A stretch of 64,000 bases of DNA from Escarpia spicata (GCA_963995525.1 OZ023205.1:58730000-58793999), one strand, 5' to 3'. Counted from the first letter of the stretch, positions 1 through 10,510 are shown. Translations and numbers: made by a program. The notes: generated by a model from the sequence alone, not told the origin.

Positions 1-1835
1 AATGCAACCCGTTCATTGTTGTAACACTCCCTGTCACATCGCTGGTGTTCTGTTGCTATTGGAAAGTAACTTTTAAAATTTAAACCCTTTTGATAATTTC
101 TTTCTACTTCTCCTTTCGTTGACACTATGTGTCTCTCTTCAAAACAATTTTAAACAATTCAGTCGAAATTTAATACAGTGCTCACGTACCTTTTTCCTTT
201 CTAAATGATTCCTTTAAAACACACTCTAATGTCAATTATCAAGTCCTTTTTCATCTTGATCCCGTCGTGTAGGCTACGTGTTGTTTCGACATCGTCCCTG
301 GACTGTTGAGTGTCGCTCAGTGTCGATTAGATTAACCTACCTTGGGGCACGCGTCACGGTCGCCGTCAGTGTTGACACTGTCCCCGACTTCTCGCGGATC
401 TTCATTGTTTGGTTTCGATTTCACGCGATCGTCCAGCTGTTTCGCCTTCGCTGCCGTCTGTCCACTGTCTCCTTGCGATCTTGTCTCGTCGGCGGCACGC
501 GCCGTCGATTTCCTCGCATCTCGGCCAATCTCCGTTTTCTCTCGTTGGTCGTTCCGGTGCCGTTCGTCAATGTACGTAATGATTCGGTCCTTCCCTTCCA
601 ACCTCCCTAACGTCCCGGATAACCACACCATACACCTACTTAGTTCAGCATAGCTGCGGTTATCGTTTGGCCGGATATGGGGAAGCTGGTCCAGAAAGAC
701 ATACCTTTAAGCATGAAGTCGATGTAGTGTTTGACATCGTCAGTTGTAAGACTGCGTCATCGTTTGTTTCTTTATACTGATCCTGGCGCGCTCGCCAGTT
801 GTAAAGTTGTCCTGTCCCCTCTGGTCTTCCTTCCTTCCTTCCTTCAATTGGGCGGTACGCAATGGCTTCAGAAGACCGGAGCCTTACCTCGGGTATGTCG
901 CTCGCCAAGCCGTGTACAATATCGTGCTGTAGTGATGCATTGTCCCCTCACGGCTAAGGGTGTATTCGCTTGTCAATGGAATTGAACAAACAAGCGTTCC
1001 AGGTTCGTCACGAATATATATGTTTTATTCATCAGTAGAAACTTCAGACGACAATGTCCATAATACGTTTGCACATTGTTGTGCGCCGACAGTACAACTC
1101 TATTTTATATTTAAAGTGTCCGTGATTTTTGAAGATCGAACGATAAAGCAATATATAAACCACCGTGGTTTATATTTGCCGAAATTTTGATAAGTCTAAA
1201 ATGTGGGAACATTTTCCTAGTTTCCCGTAGAGAGCGTCAACGTGTCTCTTCGTGTGTGTTCATTGCCGCCCTTCTCGTAATTCCAAAAATACTTCCCTTT
1301 TAAACATACTGGCTTGGCCTCAAGCCAAATCCGGGAATTGTCTTTAAACCGTAAGGTATCGAAACGCATAGTATGACATTTGTAGAATTATGGCTCTACG
1401 CATGCGTGTTTTTAATGCTGTCATACTATGGGGATGAGGGTGCTCACTCACGTGAGGGGTTCTGCGGGGGTCTGCATTTATTTGCATAATTTAATCTTTC
1501 CGGTTCGATCTTAAAACCAGGACATGGTCACGAAGTGAAATCTAAGGTCAGGCCAATATCTGCCCCAAATTCCAGTCATGACTCTTAACTGTCAACTACA
1601 TTCTGTTCCGGTAGACACCAAGAACTACGCCTACAGACGCGAAAATAAACAAATCGTTCAAACCTTGTTGCTTTAGAAACGCGCCCACAGTGACGGCAAC
1701 CATATGCTTGCCTTGTGCAGCATTCTTTTATATAATGCTTTTATATAACATGACTCTGGTTTTTCTGTTCCAGTCTTTCTCTGATAACTAATAATAATAG
1801 TAATTAACTAAATTAGCCACTGCAGGTCTGTTACA
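1..1835. other. Unique left flank without a confident gene
   Basis: This stretch has no counterpart in the right flank. Positions 280-660 are GC- and CpG-richer and open on both strands for about 100 codons. The minus-strand frame at 332-631 is rich in Arg, Asp, Lys and Ser and could be a retroelement ORF1 relic or a coding exon, but I see no domain. A 12-bp inverted repeat sits at 1367-1430. Otherwise I see nothing recognisable. Confidence 0.5.
1367..1430. repeat. 12-bp inverted repeat (hairpin)
   Basis: CATAGTATGACA at 1367-1378 is followed by its exact reverse complement at 1419-1430, with a 40-nt spacer. It could form a hairpin or be the ends of a very short foldback element. No target-site duplication is evident. 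Confidence 0.6.
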
Positions 1836-3833
1836 TGCATTCGTTGCTCAGCTCTAACTTGAGAACCTCGTTTGGGCTTGTTTGTGTTAACATACTGCAC
1901 GCTTACTTTAAACCAACAACCGCAGCTCTAGATGGCACACAGCCAAGCTCCAACCCCCCAGACATATATGTACACCCTTTCTTCCCATCTACAATCTGAA
2001 CCTGTATACGTGTAGATGCAACACCAGCTGCACATTTACCTTCAATCCGGTCTCCATTGGTTGCGGTACTAAATATGACTTTCTAACAGATTGCTTGTAA
2101 CATTTAACGTAACTTAAAAAAAGTTATTGAGACTCAGTGCTCACTCCGTACGCAATGCCTTCCACGATGTAAAATATTCATCCATTTCGGGATAGCAACA
2201 GTAACACAAAGAAGAAAAGAAAAAATAAGCAATACCTGCACTCACTTGGGAGACTGGAAGAAAAGAACGTTTTGAAATGTGAGCAAATGCGTTGGACATT
2301 TTAAACCGAGTTCGACTCCATTTGTTGATGGTCCAAGCTACGATAATTTCCCCAGTTCATCCAGCTGTATAAACACAAATTTCGTGTTTAAACCTCTGGA
2401 TGGGTAGATGGTTTACTGCGTCATACCGAGGGGGTTGTACGTTTGTATATGCTCCATGAAAAGAAATGTTTAATCATCTTTAAATGGTCCTGACAGGGTT
2501 TAGTTTTCCATGCCGTTGGGCTGGAACAGATGCAGGGGCATAAATGTTACAGTGCAAGTCTATGCTGACGTATTTTAAAATATAAAAAAGTTATTTATTT
2601 TAATGTGAAACTAAAAACTCAACAAATTTCTATAAATCACAGTACATTCTTCTATTCCATGTAAGGCTTGCACAAAGGTTACAAATCAAGTAGATATTAA
2701 CTACTGTTCGTTCATATTTTTTGGAAAATCAAACGTATATATATATATATATTATATATAATACAAGTTTTTCAAGTATTTCACAACAAATAAAACACCA
2801 GTTTTTCTTCTCTAGCAAGGACTATGATCAACTTTCAACAACTAAATGCAATTTCTTTTTGACTATTTATTGGAAAATACATTATCCATCATTCAATTAT
2901 AACAACAATGTTGCTATGCTGATATCACAACTGCAATATCAGCATAGTAACCTTCACTTTTCATAAAATGCATAATTACACTGTAAATTGATCCCTGCAG
3001 CATATCATTCAACTGTGGTTTCAGTATATCATCACTCTTGAGTAATAAAGTATAAACTTATCAAAATGTGTATTGTTCTACACGCACTTATCATGGCAAT
3101 AGTTACACTTCCGTTATCATTGTTCTAACATGTGTATTAATAATATGACCAGGTAAACACAGGACATAAACATATCATAGAAAAATTAGTACCAATATAA
3201 GAACATTACCTAATAGGAGTGCACCCTTCTTTTCAGAAGTGAATCCATATATGGAAACAAGATTTTCAGAAGTGAAGGCATGAAGTTACAACACTATTGG
3301 CATTAAAACCATGTGTAAAGCTCAATCAAATAATTAAACATTTCCATGTAAACAATAGTATAGTTAAAACTTATCGTTCTTGTCAAAAATATTTCACTAA
3401 ATATTTGCTTTGGTCGCATCTTAAGGGTGATCAACGCATACCCTAGCTTTCAGATTCGAATGCTGCACTGCATGTCTACAGAAAATAATTGTTGTATTTC
3501 GGCTATATGACCATATAAACCAGTTACAAAACTGTAACATCACAAAAATACCTTATCCTTGAATATTTTTACACTCTTTAGGCAATATGACCATTTATAA
3601 ACCTGTTACACATAAATATCGCAATTGATGATAGGTGCACAGTTTTTTTTATAAATATAGTATTTAGTAGCAATTCGTATAACCCCGTCAAACTGGAATG
3701 GCGAGTGATTGATTGAAAATGGTCCATAATCTAAACCCATCCCTCTGCACCGTATTGTTATACCAAAACGTTCGTATGCACACAATAAAATATATATTCC
3801 AATGTAAATTGTGTGTGCCGTATCTGGAATGTG
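1836..3833. other. Left-arm unique sequence downstream of NOX
   Basis: AT-rich non-coding DNA, shared with 40693-42667 in reverse complement. It contains a short TA microsatellite near 2737-2760 and a conserved hairpin at 2914-2947. It lies 3' of the NOX stop codon and should include the 3' UTR of that gene. No further exon is visible. Confidence 0.6.
2914..2947. repeat. 12-bp stem hairpin, conserved in both arms
   Basis: CTATGCTGATAT at 2914-2925 pairs perfectly with 2936-2947 across a 10-nt loop. The same hairpin is at 41580-41613 in the other arm. It lies about 0.9 kb past the NOX stop codon, so it could sit in a long 3' UTR. It is too short for a typical microRNA precursor. Confidence 0.6.
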
Positions 3834-3960
3834 TTAGAAGTTCTCTTCATCGTACACAAACTGTGTCGACGTTGGATCAGTACTTGAGTGTTCATTGCTC
3901 AATGCGTGTAAAGTAGCTGAGAGCGCCTTTGGGCCACAGAAGAAGACGCCAATTCTTGTC
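3834..3960 (-). CDS. NOX: NADPH oxidase (NOX), last coding exon, left copy
   Basis: Read on the minus strand, a splice acceptor (CTTTCAG) is followed by one base of a split codon, 41 codons and TAA. The peptide starts TRIGVFFCGPKALSATLHAL and ends VYDEENF. The Cys-Gly-Pro motif of the NADPH-binding domain and the terminal ENF are hallmarks of NOX1-4 proteins, which pass electrons from NADPH through FAD and two haems to oxygen, making superoxide. The exon is intact and differs from the right-arm copy (40566-40692) at one visible residue (Asp here, Asn there). It belongs to the gene copy whose upstream exon at 6436-6520 is truncated. Confidence 0.88.
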
Positions 3961-4650
3961 CTGAAAGAAGACATGAAGCTCTTTGTGAGATGTCCATCTA
4001 GAAACCAACACTATTCAGGTAATGCCAGTTTGATCCTGACATGGATCACGTGGTCTGTATGAAACCAAAGGCATCTGTGGAAATTAGTTAACTTTTTATG
4101 ACAGTTTATTGGTGGTATCATTTCAAAATAATTTAAAGCGTTATGAACACACAAGCTCTTCCTGCTATGTTACTCTTCTACTAAACCACAACTTTCACCA
4201 TTTATACAAAACTATGTACATGTATTCAAATAAGAGTACTCATTAATTCATACTTTTCTACTGGTGTGGTTTAACAACACAATGTGTTCAACAACTTTGT
4301 TTACCTTTACATTGACATATATATGCATTTTCTATGTACAATTTAAAAAATATATTTCATGCATTTTATGTAAAGTGCATTGAGCTTTCAAGGGAATATT
4401 ATATTTATAAAAGTATATTAATATTTATAATTTATTAACAATGCTGAAGATGGTGTAGAAATGTAACACAAATTAATTTTTTTCTGTTTATCATTATCAG
4501 TTAGAGCCATTTTTGTAATCAGTAATGCCTGGACATGCAGTATCCATAGAACATAGCAGTGTGTCAAATGTTTACTTCCTCTTTCGTTTGGCAACCATGT
4601 ATTGATAATTCCACAGTGAAAATGCAGTCTAAAGAAAATGGCCGTCATAC

Positions 4651-4775
4651 CCAGCATGCACCTGTGCAGTGTTTCTGAAGACGTGTTCCCAGTTGGGCCG
4701 GCCATAGTGTGTCTTCTGTCTCAGTCCAGTGAGAATGTCTTCCCTTTCAGCGTCGTGTGTCACAATGCTCAATGC
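4651..4775 (-). CDS. NOX: NADPH oxidase (NOX), penultimate exon, left copy
   Basis: Minus-strand exon of 125 bp between a TTTCCAG acceptor and a GTATGA donor. It encodes ALSIVTHDAEREDILTGLRQ followed by KTHYGRPNWEHVFRNTAQVHAG. The GLRQKTHYGRPNW block matches the NOX2 family segment around GLKQKTLYGRPNWD. Joined to the next exon through a split Gly codon, the spacing to TRIGVFFCGP equals that in human NOX2, which is why I prefer this donor to the CAG/GTGCAT site 11 bases earlier. It is the counterpart of 39753-39877, with Asp instead of Glu at residue 8. Confidence 0.87.
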
Positions 4776-6118
4776 CTGGAAACACATCCAACATTTTATA
4801 TAATTCCTATTTCATGTTATTTACTAATGAAGAAAACTGCTACTAAAAGTCATAATAGTAGCTTTGCTAGATTAAATTTGTTCTCATAAAAACACTGTTA
4901 AATCCCGCTTTATGGTCACCTCAGTAATACAGCTACCTTACAATTAAGATCAAGCTACAACAGTCCCAAACTATTTCCATAACAGCGAAGTATAGGAAAT
5001 TACTCCCGCTAATAAGGTCACCTTGCTATTCAGGACACTTTTGCCCAGTCATGAGGGTGATCTTAATAGGGAGGTTCCACTGTAGTAATGTCTTAAGAAT
5101 TAACCTTGGATCAAATTAAAGGGAGCTCATCTGTTCCTCGTTTTTCATATTAATTAACACAGTGTATAATGTTTTATGACTAGAATAATTATGTTGAACA
5201 TACACAATCCACCTAATTACATTTAATAAACTTTGTTTGCAATTTGAATTTTCAACCTGCAAAATGTAAAGAAAACATTCAGATTATATACAACTCTTTT
5301 GGCAATTTAATGGATGCCAGTTGGTTTAACCGCAAAGCTCTTTACTGTTCCACACTGTCATGATTTTCCACATTCAAGACAACCAATTCAGCGAACCGTC
5401 TGTTAATAATTAACACCCTCGCCGGTTTTGACAATACAGACATCCAACGATTAAGAATATCATCATATCTTCATTTTTTTATTCTCACACAAGATGACGA
5501 CTGAGTGAACCAAATCATCCACTGATTGTATAGATATCAGCAACAAATAAAGTAACGTCTTTATTTCTTCAAAATTCACCATGGGTTAAAGGTTCTTCCC
5601 AGTTTTAGAGTTCATGCCAGAAATTATACACATGTAAATAGATTATTCACAACATCTTTGCTTCGTTTCTTTCTCTTAGTTTGTCATAAGAATGGTGAAT
5701 ATGAATATTAGCTCTGAATTGAACTCTTATTAATTAATCAATTATTTATTGATGAATCCAACATTATAATATTTAAGGGTGGCTCTCACAGTAGCGCCCT
5801 TGTGGTCTTAGTGAGAGTCTCCCTGGTCAGTACAGTAACATTGTATCAAGTAAGTTTCTTGTTTACAAATGTAAATATTGACTATTATGTTATTTAGTAG
5901 TTTTCATTTGTTAACAAATTACACCATGAATGTCTTCACGTTGATGTATATATATTATGTCTCAATATATACTTCACGATGTTTATTATTTTGCTATTGT
6001 TTCTTGTACATATTGATCAGAATAAACTATATTCATTGTCATTGTCAAGCATAACTTACAACTAACATAGAAACCACTGCAAAAATTAGTCGTAACAAAC
6101 ATCCATTACGAATACTAT

Positions 6119-6400
6119 CCGGGTTAGAATCCTGTGCTGCGGTGCCGAACCTTGGGCAAGTTCATTCATTCTACATTGCTCCAGTTCACTCAGCTGGATG
6201 AACGAGTACCTGGCTATAGACAGTGGTGGATATGTGTGTACGAATAGTTTTCGTGCATTAATTGCAGCATGGTTGAATGCTTCCCAGAGAAGTCGAGATG
6301 ATGTTCGATTGAACAGGTCTGCCAGGCAGTAAAGTGTAATGCACTTTGAGCAGTCCTGGGGATTTGATACTGCGGTTTATAAGTACTTACCATTACTTTT
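6119..6400 (+). mobile_element. tRNA-derived SINE, copy 1 (head truncated)
   Basis: This shares its body with the element at 6572-6898: box-B-like GGTTAGAATCC near 6122, then CAGCTGGATGAACGAGTACC, the GGCTATAGACAGTGG block and a CTTACCATTACTTT tail. The A-box end is missing. It lies in the NOX intron region, on the strand opposite to NOX. Confidence 0.7.
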
Positions 6401-6435
6401 TTACTTTGGGAAACTCTCTTTTGTGCTTGCTTGTA

Positions 6436-6520
6436 CTCAAAGGCTCCAGTGTCTCGACACAACCAGAAGAAGTAGATCTTCTTGAGTTTCATCTCAACTG
6501 GCCGCACGGAGAACTCATGC
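6436..6520 (-). pseudogene. NOX: NOX exon truncated by deletion, left copy
   Basis: Minus-strand reading begins after a good acceptor (ATTATTTCCAG) with HEFSVRPVEMKLKKIYFFWL then CRDTGAFE, the start of the NOX NADPH-binding subdomain that contains KKIYFYWLCRDT in human NOX2. After the codon for Glu the sequence jumps to what is intronic DNA in the right arm. 191 bp are missing (right-arm 37906-38096), namely the last 108 bp of the exon, its donor and the start of the intron, with a 4-bp AGCA addition at the join. The frame then reads into intron sequence without a proper donor. This copy is therefore broken unless the missing stretch is an assembly or allelic difference. Confidence 0.85.
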
Positions 6521-6571
6521 CTGGAAATAATGATAAAATTCAAATTTTTTATTAATAAGTGAAGTAGAGCA

Positions 6572-6898
6572 TAGTGTCACCGTGGCTAGTGCATCGGACC
6601 CTCAATCGAGAGAACCCAGGTTAGAATCCTGTGCTGCTGTGTTGAGCCTTGGGAAAGTTTGTTCACTCTATATTGCTCCAGTTCACTCAGCTGTATGAAT
6701 GACTATCTGGCTATAGACAGTGGTAGATATTTGTGTATGAATAGTCTTTGCGCATTAATTGCAGTGAGGCTGAATGCTTCATAGAGAAGTTGCGAGGATG
6801 CTTGATATAACAGGTCTGCCAGGGAGTAAAGTGCAGAGTGCTTTGAGCAGTCCTAAGGACTGGATACCTTGCTATATAAGAACTTACCATTACTTTAA
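6572..6898 (+). mobile_element. tRNA-derived SINE, copy 2 (with tRNA-like head)
   Basis: The head has an A-box-like stretch (GTGGCTAGTGCATCGG, near 6582) and a B-box-like GGTTAGAATCC (near 6621), one base from the Pol III consensus GGTTCGAATCC. The body is about 80% similar by eye to the neighbouring copy at 6119-6400, and a related copy is at 45968-46192. This is a non-autonomous Pol III retroposon. I do not recognise the family. Confidence 0.75.
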
Positions 6899-6978
6899 GA
6901 TGTTTACCGAGTTATCCACTAGAGTCATACCTGTGGTGTGGAACCATCATACACTGGTAACATATTTGCTCAGTTGTC

Positions 6979-7470
6979 CAAATCAAATCAAATCAAATTT
7001 ATTTAGACACAACATGTCTCTTCAAAGCAGATTCAGGGGTGTTTACAAACTAAAACATGAAATAAGAATATATATTACGTAAGTCGTTATAATATTACAA
7101 TACATGTGGTACATATGCTAATACAACTACACTTTTTGATTATTATGTGGACCATATATAACATTAAGATGTACATGTATGTATTTAAAAAGAAAATCAA
7201 TTACGAAAAAGTCTGATTAAAGAGAAAAGTTTCCAGGTCTCTCCTAAAACATCCAGAGTGATGTTGACTTCTTAGCTCTAGTGGAAGAGAGTTCCAGAGA
7301 GTGGGACCTGCACATGAAAATGCGCGTCGGCCATACCGTGCCAGATTAACTCTAGGAACAACCATGAGAGAGTTGCGTTGCCTAAAGGTGGCAAATTTGT
7401 TGCAAGGGTATGCCTGGCATAAAACTTGCTCAAGATCGCTTAAAAATTGTAATATTATCAATATTCCCAA
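6979..7470 (-). mobile_element. 5'-truncated CR1/L2-type non-LTR retrotransposon, left copy
   Basis: The minus-strand frame ends with a classic reverse-transcriptase C-terminal tail: RVNLARYGRRAFSCAGPTLW, then NSLPLELRS and a FRRDLETFLFNQTF end, stop at 7201-7203. The element ends with a short tandem repeat of TTTGA (6979-7000), typical of CR1/L2-clade 3' ends. Only the last ~90 codons and the 3' UTR remain. It abuts the tandem array border at 7597. The right-arm copy is at 36867-37363. Confidence 0.85.
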
Positions 7471-7620
7471 GAGTGGCTTCTATAGAAGAGTGGATGTTCT
7501 AGCAAATGTGTAAACCATATAATATACTGCTAGTTAACAAGGTTTTGAACCACATTATAATTGACTATTTCTGATAGATATATAGCTGCCGAGTATATGA
7601 ATATAGTGATCTCTCAATTT

Positions 7621-8095
<475 letters not shown>

Positions 8096-8153
8096 TGCAG
8101 CTACAAACCACTAATTTACATTGGTGTCATCTGGTGAATCACCACTCAATTGA

Positions 8154-8387
8154 ATGAAAAAGACTATCCGGAAAGTCATGCATATAAAAGACATAAAAGT
8201 AAATAACTCTAAAGAAACCTATCGTTGTATTTTCTCAAATGCATCGTTAGTTGGTGGATCAGAGACCAATGGTCTAAACAAGCCATTCAAGCCAACATAT
8301 GAAAATAGCAAGATGCGAGTAGACCTTGATGTCTCGAAGGAGATACACTTACAAGACTCCAATGTTAGCGTGTTAATACATAGATAA
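8154..8387 (+). CDS. 77-codon open frame conserved in every array unit (copy 1)
   Basis: ATG to TAG frame of 77 codons, starting MKKTIRKVMHIKDIKVNNSK and ending in SNVSVLIHR. I do not recognise it. It is followed 75-100 bp later by a GGTAAATACC-rich palindromic stretch and then the 47-bp minisatellite. The same frame is uninterrupted in all eight full copies (two left on plus, six right on minus). Differences between copies are mostly amino-acid changing (for example GGSET/GGSEA, NNSKET/NNSNET, LQDS/LKDS), so conservation may only reflect recent amplification. It lies on the strand opposite to the exon-like HEKK segments. No signal peptide, membrane segment or known motif is visible. Confidence 0.3.
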   Translation: MKKTIRKVMHIKDIKVNNSKETYRCIFSNASLVGGSETNGLNKPFKPTYENSKMRVDLDVSKEIHLQDSNVSVLIHR

Positions 8388-8462
8388 CTCACCAACTTCT
8401 AAGAGTGGTCCTGTAAGTTTATAGTATGAAAGTGTATCAAGGTTGGCACGTTTTCCCACCCT

Positions 8463-8490
8463 GGTAAATACCGGGCGGTAAATACCGGTA
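8463..8490. repeat. GGTAAATACC double palindromic motif of the array unit
   Basis: Two GGTAAATACCGG-like elements lie side by side (8463 and 8477), each nearly self-complementary, followed by further GGTAAAA and CGGGA pieces to about 8550. The motif recurs in every unit (for example 12323, 14068, 16521, 20541, 24457, 28427, 32456, 36063). Confidence 0.7.
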
Positions 8491-8627
8491 AAACCCGTCC
8501 TGGGAAAAATGCCAATTAGTGACAAAAACTGGGATAACTGGGAAAAACTCTTAAAACGATTATATTTGAAGCTCTCTTGCAATACAAGCTACTGTACCAT
8601 CACCAGAATGAATATATATATATATAT

Positions 8628-8961
8628 ATGTGTTGGCTGTCACGTACTGCATTGTTGCTACAGGCTCACCTCTATGTGTTGGCTGTCGTTTACTGGCAGT
8701 GTTGCTACAGGCTCACCTCTATGTGTTGGCTGTCGTGTACTGGCAGTGTTGCTACAGGCTCACCTCTATGTGTTGGCTGTCGTGTACTGGCAGTGTTGCT
8801 ACAGGCTCACCTCTATGTGTTGGCTGTCATGTACTGGCAGTGATGCTACAGGCTCACCTCTATGTGTTGGCTGTCATGTACCTGCAGTGTTGCTACAGGC
8901 TCACCTCTATGTGTTGGCTGTCATGTACTGGCCGTGTTGCTACAGGCTCACCTCTATGTGT
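8628..8961 (+). repeat. 47-bp minisatellite block L-a (about 7 copies)
   Basis: Unit length is 47 bp, measured from GGCTCACCTC at 8663 to the next at 8710. Because 47 is not a multiple of three and the unit has no plus-strand stop, all three plus frames stay open; this is a composition effect and not evidence of a protein. On the minus strand every unit contains GAG/GTGAGC, a near-consensus 5' splice site. Confidence 0.93.
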
Positions 8962-9171
8962 TGCTAATTCACCATGCTATTTCTGAGAAACAAATACAGA
9001 TGAATATAGTGATCTCTCTATTTCTTTCTCTCTCTCTCGTTCTCCCTCCCTCCCTCCCTCCCTCCCTCCCTCCCCCCTCTCGGTCTCTCTCCCTCCCTCT
9101 ACCCCCAACCCTCCCTACCTCCTTTATTCCCTCCCTCCCTCCCTCCCTCTCACTCCCCCCTCTCTCTTCAG

Positions 9172-9324
9172 CACTATATAGCACTGAAGAGAAAATCCGC
9201 AGGCATGGGTGCTCATAAAGGATTTTGGAAGTTTGGAACAATGTCAAATGTCAGTAAAACTACTACATCAGTACAGTTCAAAGTTCATGCCAATAGCAAA
9301 AAGGCACAATTGTCATATAATTGA
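9172..9324 (+). CDS. 50-codon frame after a CT tract, repeated in most modules
   Basis: The CT tract ends in TCTCTCTTCAG, an excellent acceptor-like sequence, followed by an open frame beginning HYIALKRKSAGMGAHKGFWK and ending KKAQLSYN with TGA. Equivalent frames follow most tracts: left near 10087, 11145 and 13255 on plus; right on minus, for example near 15575, 17825, 19370, 25570, 29633 and 35150. Variants include some synonymous changes (AAT/AAC Asn, TTG/CTG Leu) and replacements (ALKRKSAG/TLKRKPAG). It could be a terminal exon on the strand opposite to the HEKK segments, or chance openness in a recently amplified repeat. I do not recognise the peptide. Confidence 0.25.
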   Translation, partial: HYIALKRKSAGMGAHKGFWKFGTMSNVSKTTTSVQFKVHANSKKAQLSYN

Positions 9325-9432
9325 TGTTTTCTACCGTAACAATAGGACTGAGTAATTTCTAAAGAGAGAACCTACTGCCATGTTTGTGCAAGAAAAATCA
9401 AATGAAGTAGTTTGTAGTACTTTCAAGATTAC

Positions 9433-9576
9433 CTTTTCGGCAACGTGATTGATGTCAGAGGTCAGTGGCATATCATCAGGGGTCATTGGCTGGTCAGTAC
9501 CATAGGACGTGGCGATGAGACTGGGACTATCATCTTTGGAGTGGTGGTCGTGACCCTTGTTGCTCTTCTTTTCATG
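9433..9576 (-). CDS. HEKK exon-like segment, left copy 1 (type C, 48 codons)
   Basis: On the minus strand a pyrimidine-rich acceptor (TGTATTGCCTCCCAG) precedes an open segment starting HEKKSNKGHDHHSKDDSPS and ending DINHVAEK, followed by a GTAATC donor. Length is 144 bp here and 147 bp in most copies, always a multiple of three in intact copies, so the segment is a symmetric phase 0-0 exon that can be duplicated without breaking a frame. The peptide is hydrophilic, rich in His, Lys, Asp and Ser, with no domain I recognise. Twenty copies occur in the array, 18 uninterrupted, all on the same strand as the flanking NOX exons. This copy lacks one Leu codon relative to type A. Expression and gene identity are unknown. 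Confidence 0.5.
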
Positions 9577-10363
9577 CTGGGAGGCAATACAGATGAATAT
9601 AGTGATCTCTTCCCTCCCTCCCTCCCTCCTTCCCTCCCTCCCTCTCTCTGTGTGTGTGTCTCTCAATCCCTCTTTCCCTACCGCCCCACTCACTCTCCCT
9701 CCCTCTCTCTCGTTCTCCTTCCATCCATCTCTCCATCCCTCTCTCCCTCCCTCCCTCACTCCCTCTCTCTATTCCTCCCCCATCTCACTCTCCCTCCCTC
9801 TCTCTCTCGTTCTCTTTCCATCCATCCCTCTCTCCTTCCCTGTCTGTCTTACTCCCTCCCTCTCTCTCTCTCTCCCTCCCTCCCTCCTTCTGTCTCTCAC
9901 TCCCTCTCTCTTTCTCTCCTTCTCCTTCTCTCTCATTCTCCCTCTCTCTCCCCCCTCTCTCTTTCTCTCATCTCCCCCTCTCTCTCTATTTCTCTCACTC
10001 TCTCCCTCCCTCCCTACCTCCTTCCCTCACTCTCTCCCTTATTCCCTCACTCCCTCTCTCTCACCCCCCCCCCCCCTCTCTCTTCAGCACTATATAACAC
10101 TGAAGAGAAAACCAGCAGGCATGGTTGCTCATAAAGGTGATTGGAAGTGTGGAACAATGTCAAATGTCAATAAAACTACTACTTCATTACAGTTCAAAGT
10201 TGATGCCAATAGCAAAAAGGCACAACTGTCATATAACTGAAGTTTTCTACCGTAACAATAGGATTGAGTAAAAAGTTGATCCTAAATTTCTAAAGAGAGA
10301 ACCTACTGCCATGTTTGTGCAAGAAAAATCAAATGAAGTAGTTTGTAGTACTTTCATGATTAC

Positions 10364-10510
10364 CTTTTCGGCAACGTGATTGATGTCAGAGGTCAGTGGC
10401 ATATCATCAGGGGTCATTGGCTGGTCAGTACCATTGGCTGTGGCGATAAGGAGACTGGGACTATCATCTTTGGAGTGGTGGTCATGACCCTTGTTGCTCT
10501 TCTTTTCATG
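10364..10510 (-). CDS. HEKK exon-like segment, left copy 2 (type A)
   Basis: Intact, 49 codons, same acceptor and a GTAATC donor. Unusually, only about 28 bp (10511-10538) separate it from the next module tail: the long CT tract that normally follows has been deleted, joining AATATAGTG directly to AAAACCAG. Confidence 0.5.

Noticed and set aside
2721..2966. 81-codon frame with IYIYII start
   Set aside because: Translation of a TA microsatellite and AT-rich DNA; no splice or domain evidence.
6572..6645. Functional tRNA gene
   Set aside because: Box A/B-like motifs are present, but the sequence does not fold as a cloverleaf by eye and continues into a SINE body repeated elsewhere.
6774..7082. 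102-codon plus-strand frame (and its mirror at 37259-37567)
   Set aside because: It spans the SINE body and the 3' end of the retrotransposon in antisense; no coding signal.
7301..7513. 70-codon plus-strand frame
   Set aside because: Antisense of the reverse-transcriptase tail at 7201-7470.
8509..8986. Cys/Leu-rich open frames of 100-370 codons through the 47-bp blocks, on plus (left) or minus (right)
   Set aside because: The 47-bp unit has no stop in any of the three frames on that strand, so all three are open and give the same peptide permuted. This is a repeat artefact and not a gene.
9445..9600. Hydrophobic transmembrane-like frame (VFGVVVVTLVALLFMLGG type) opposite the HEKK segments
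   Set aside because: It is the antisense of a Lys/His/Asp-rich segment, which naturally reads as Leu/Ile/Val. No donor follows it, whereas the HEKK strand has both splice motifs.
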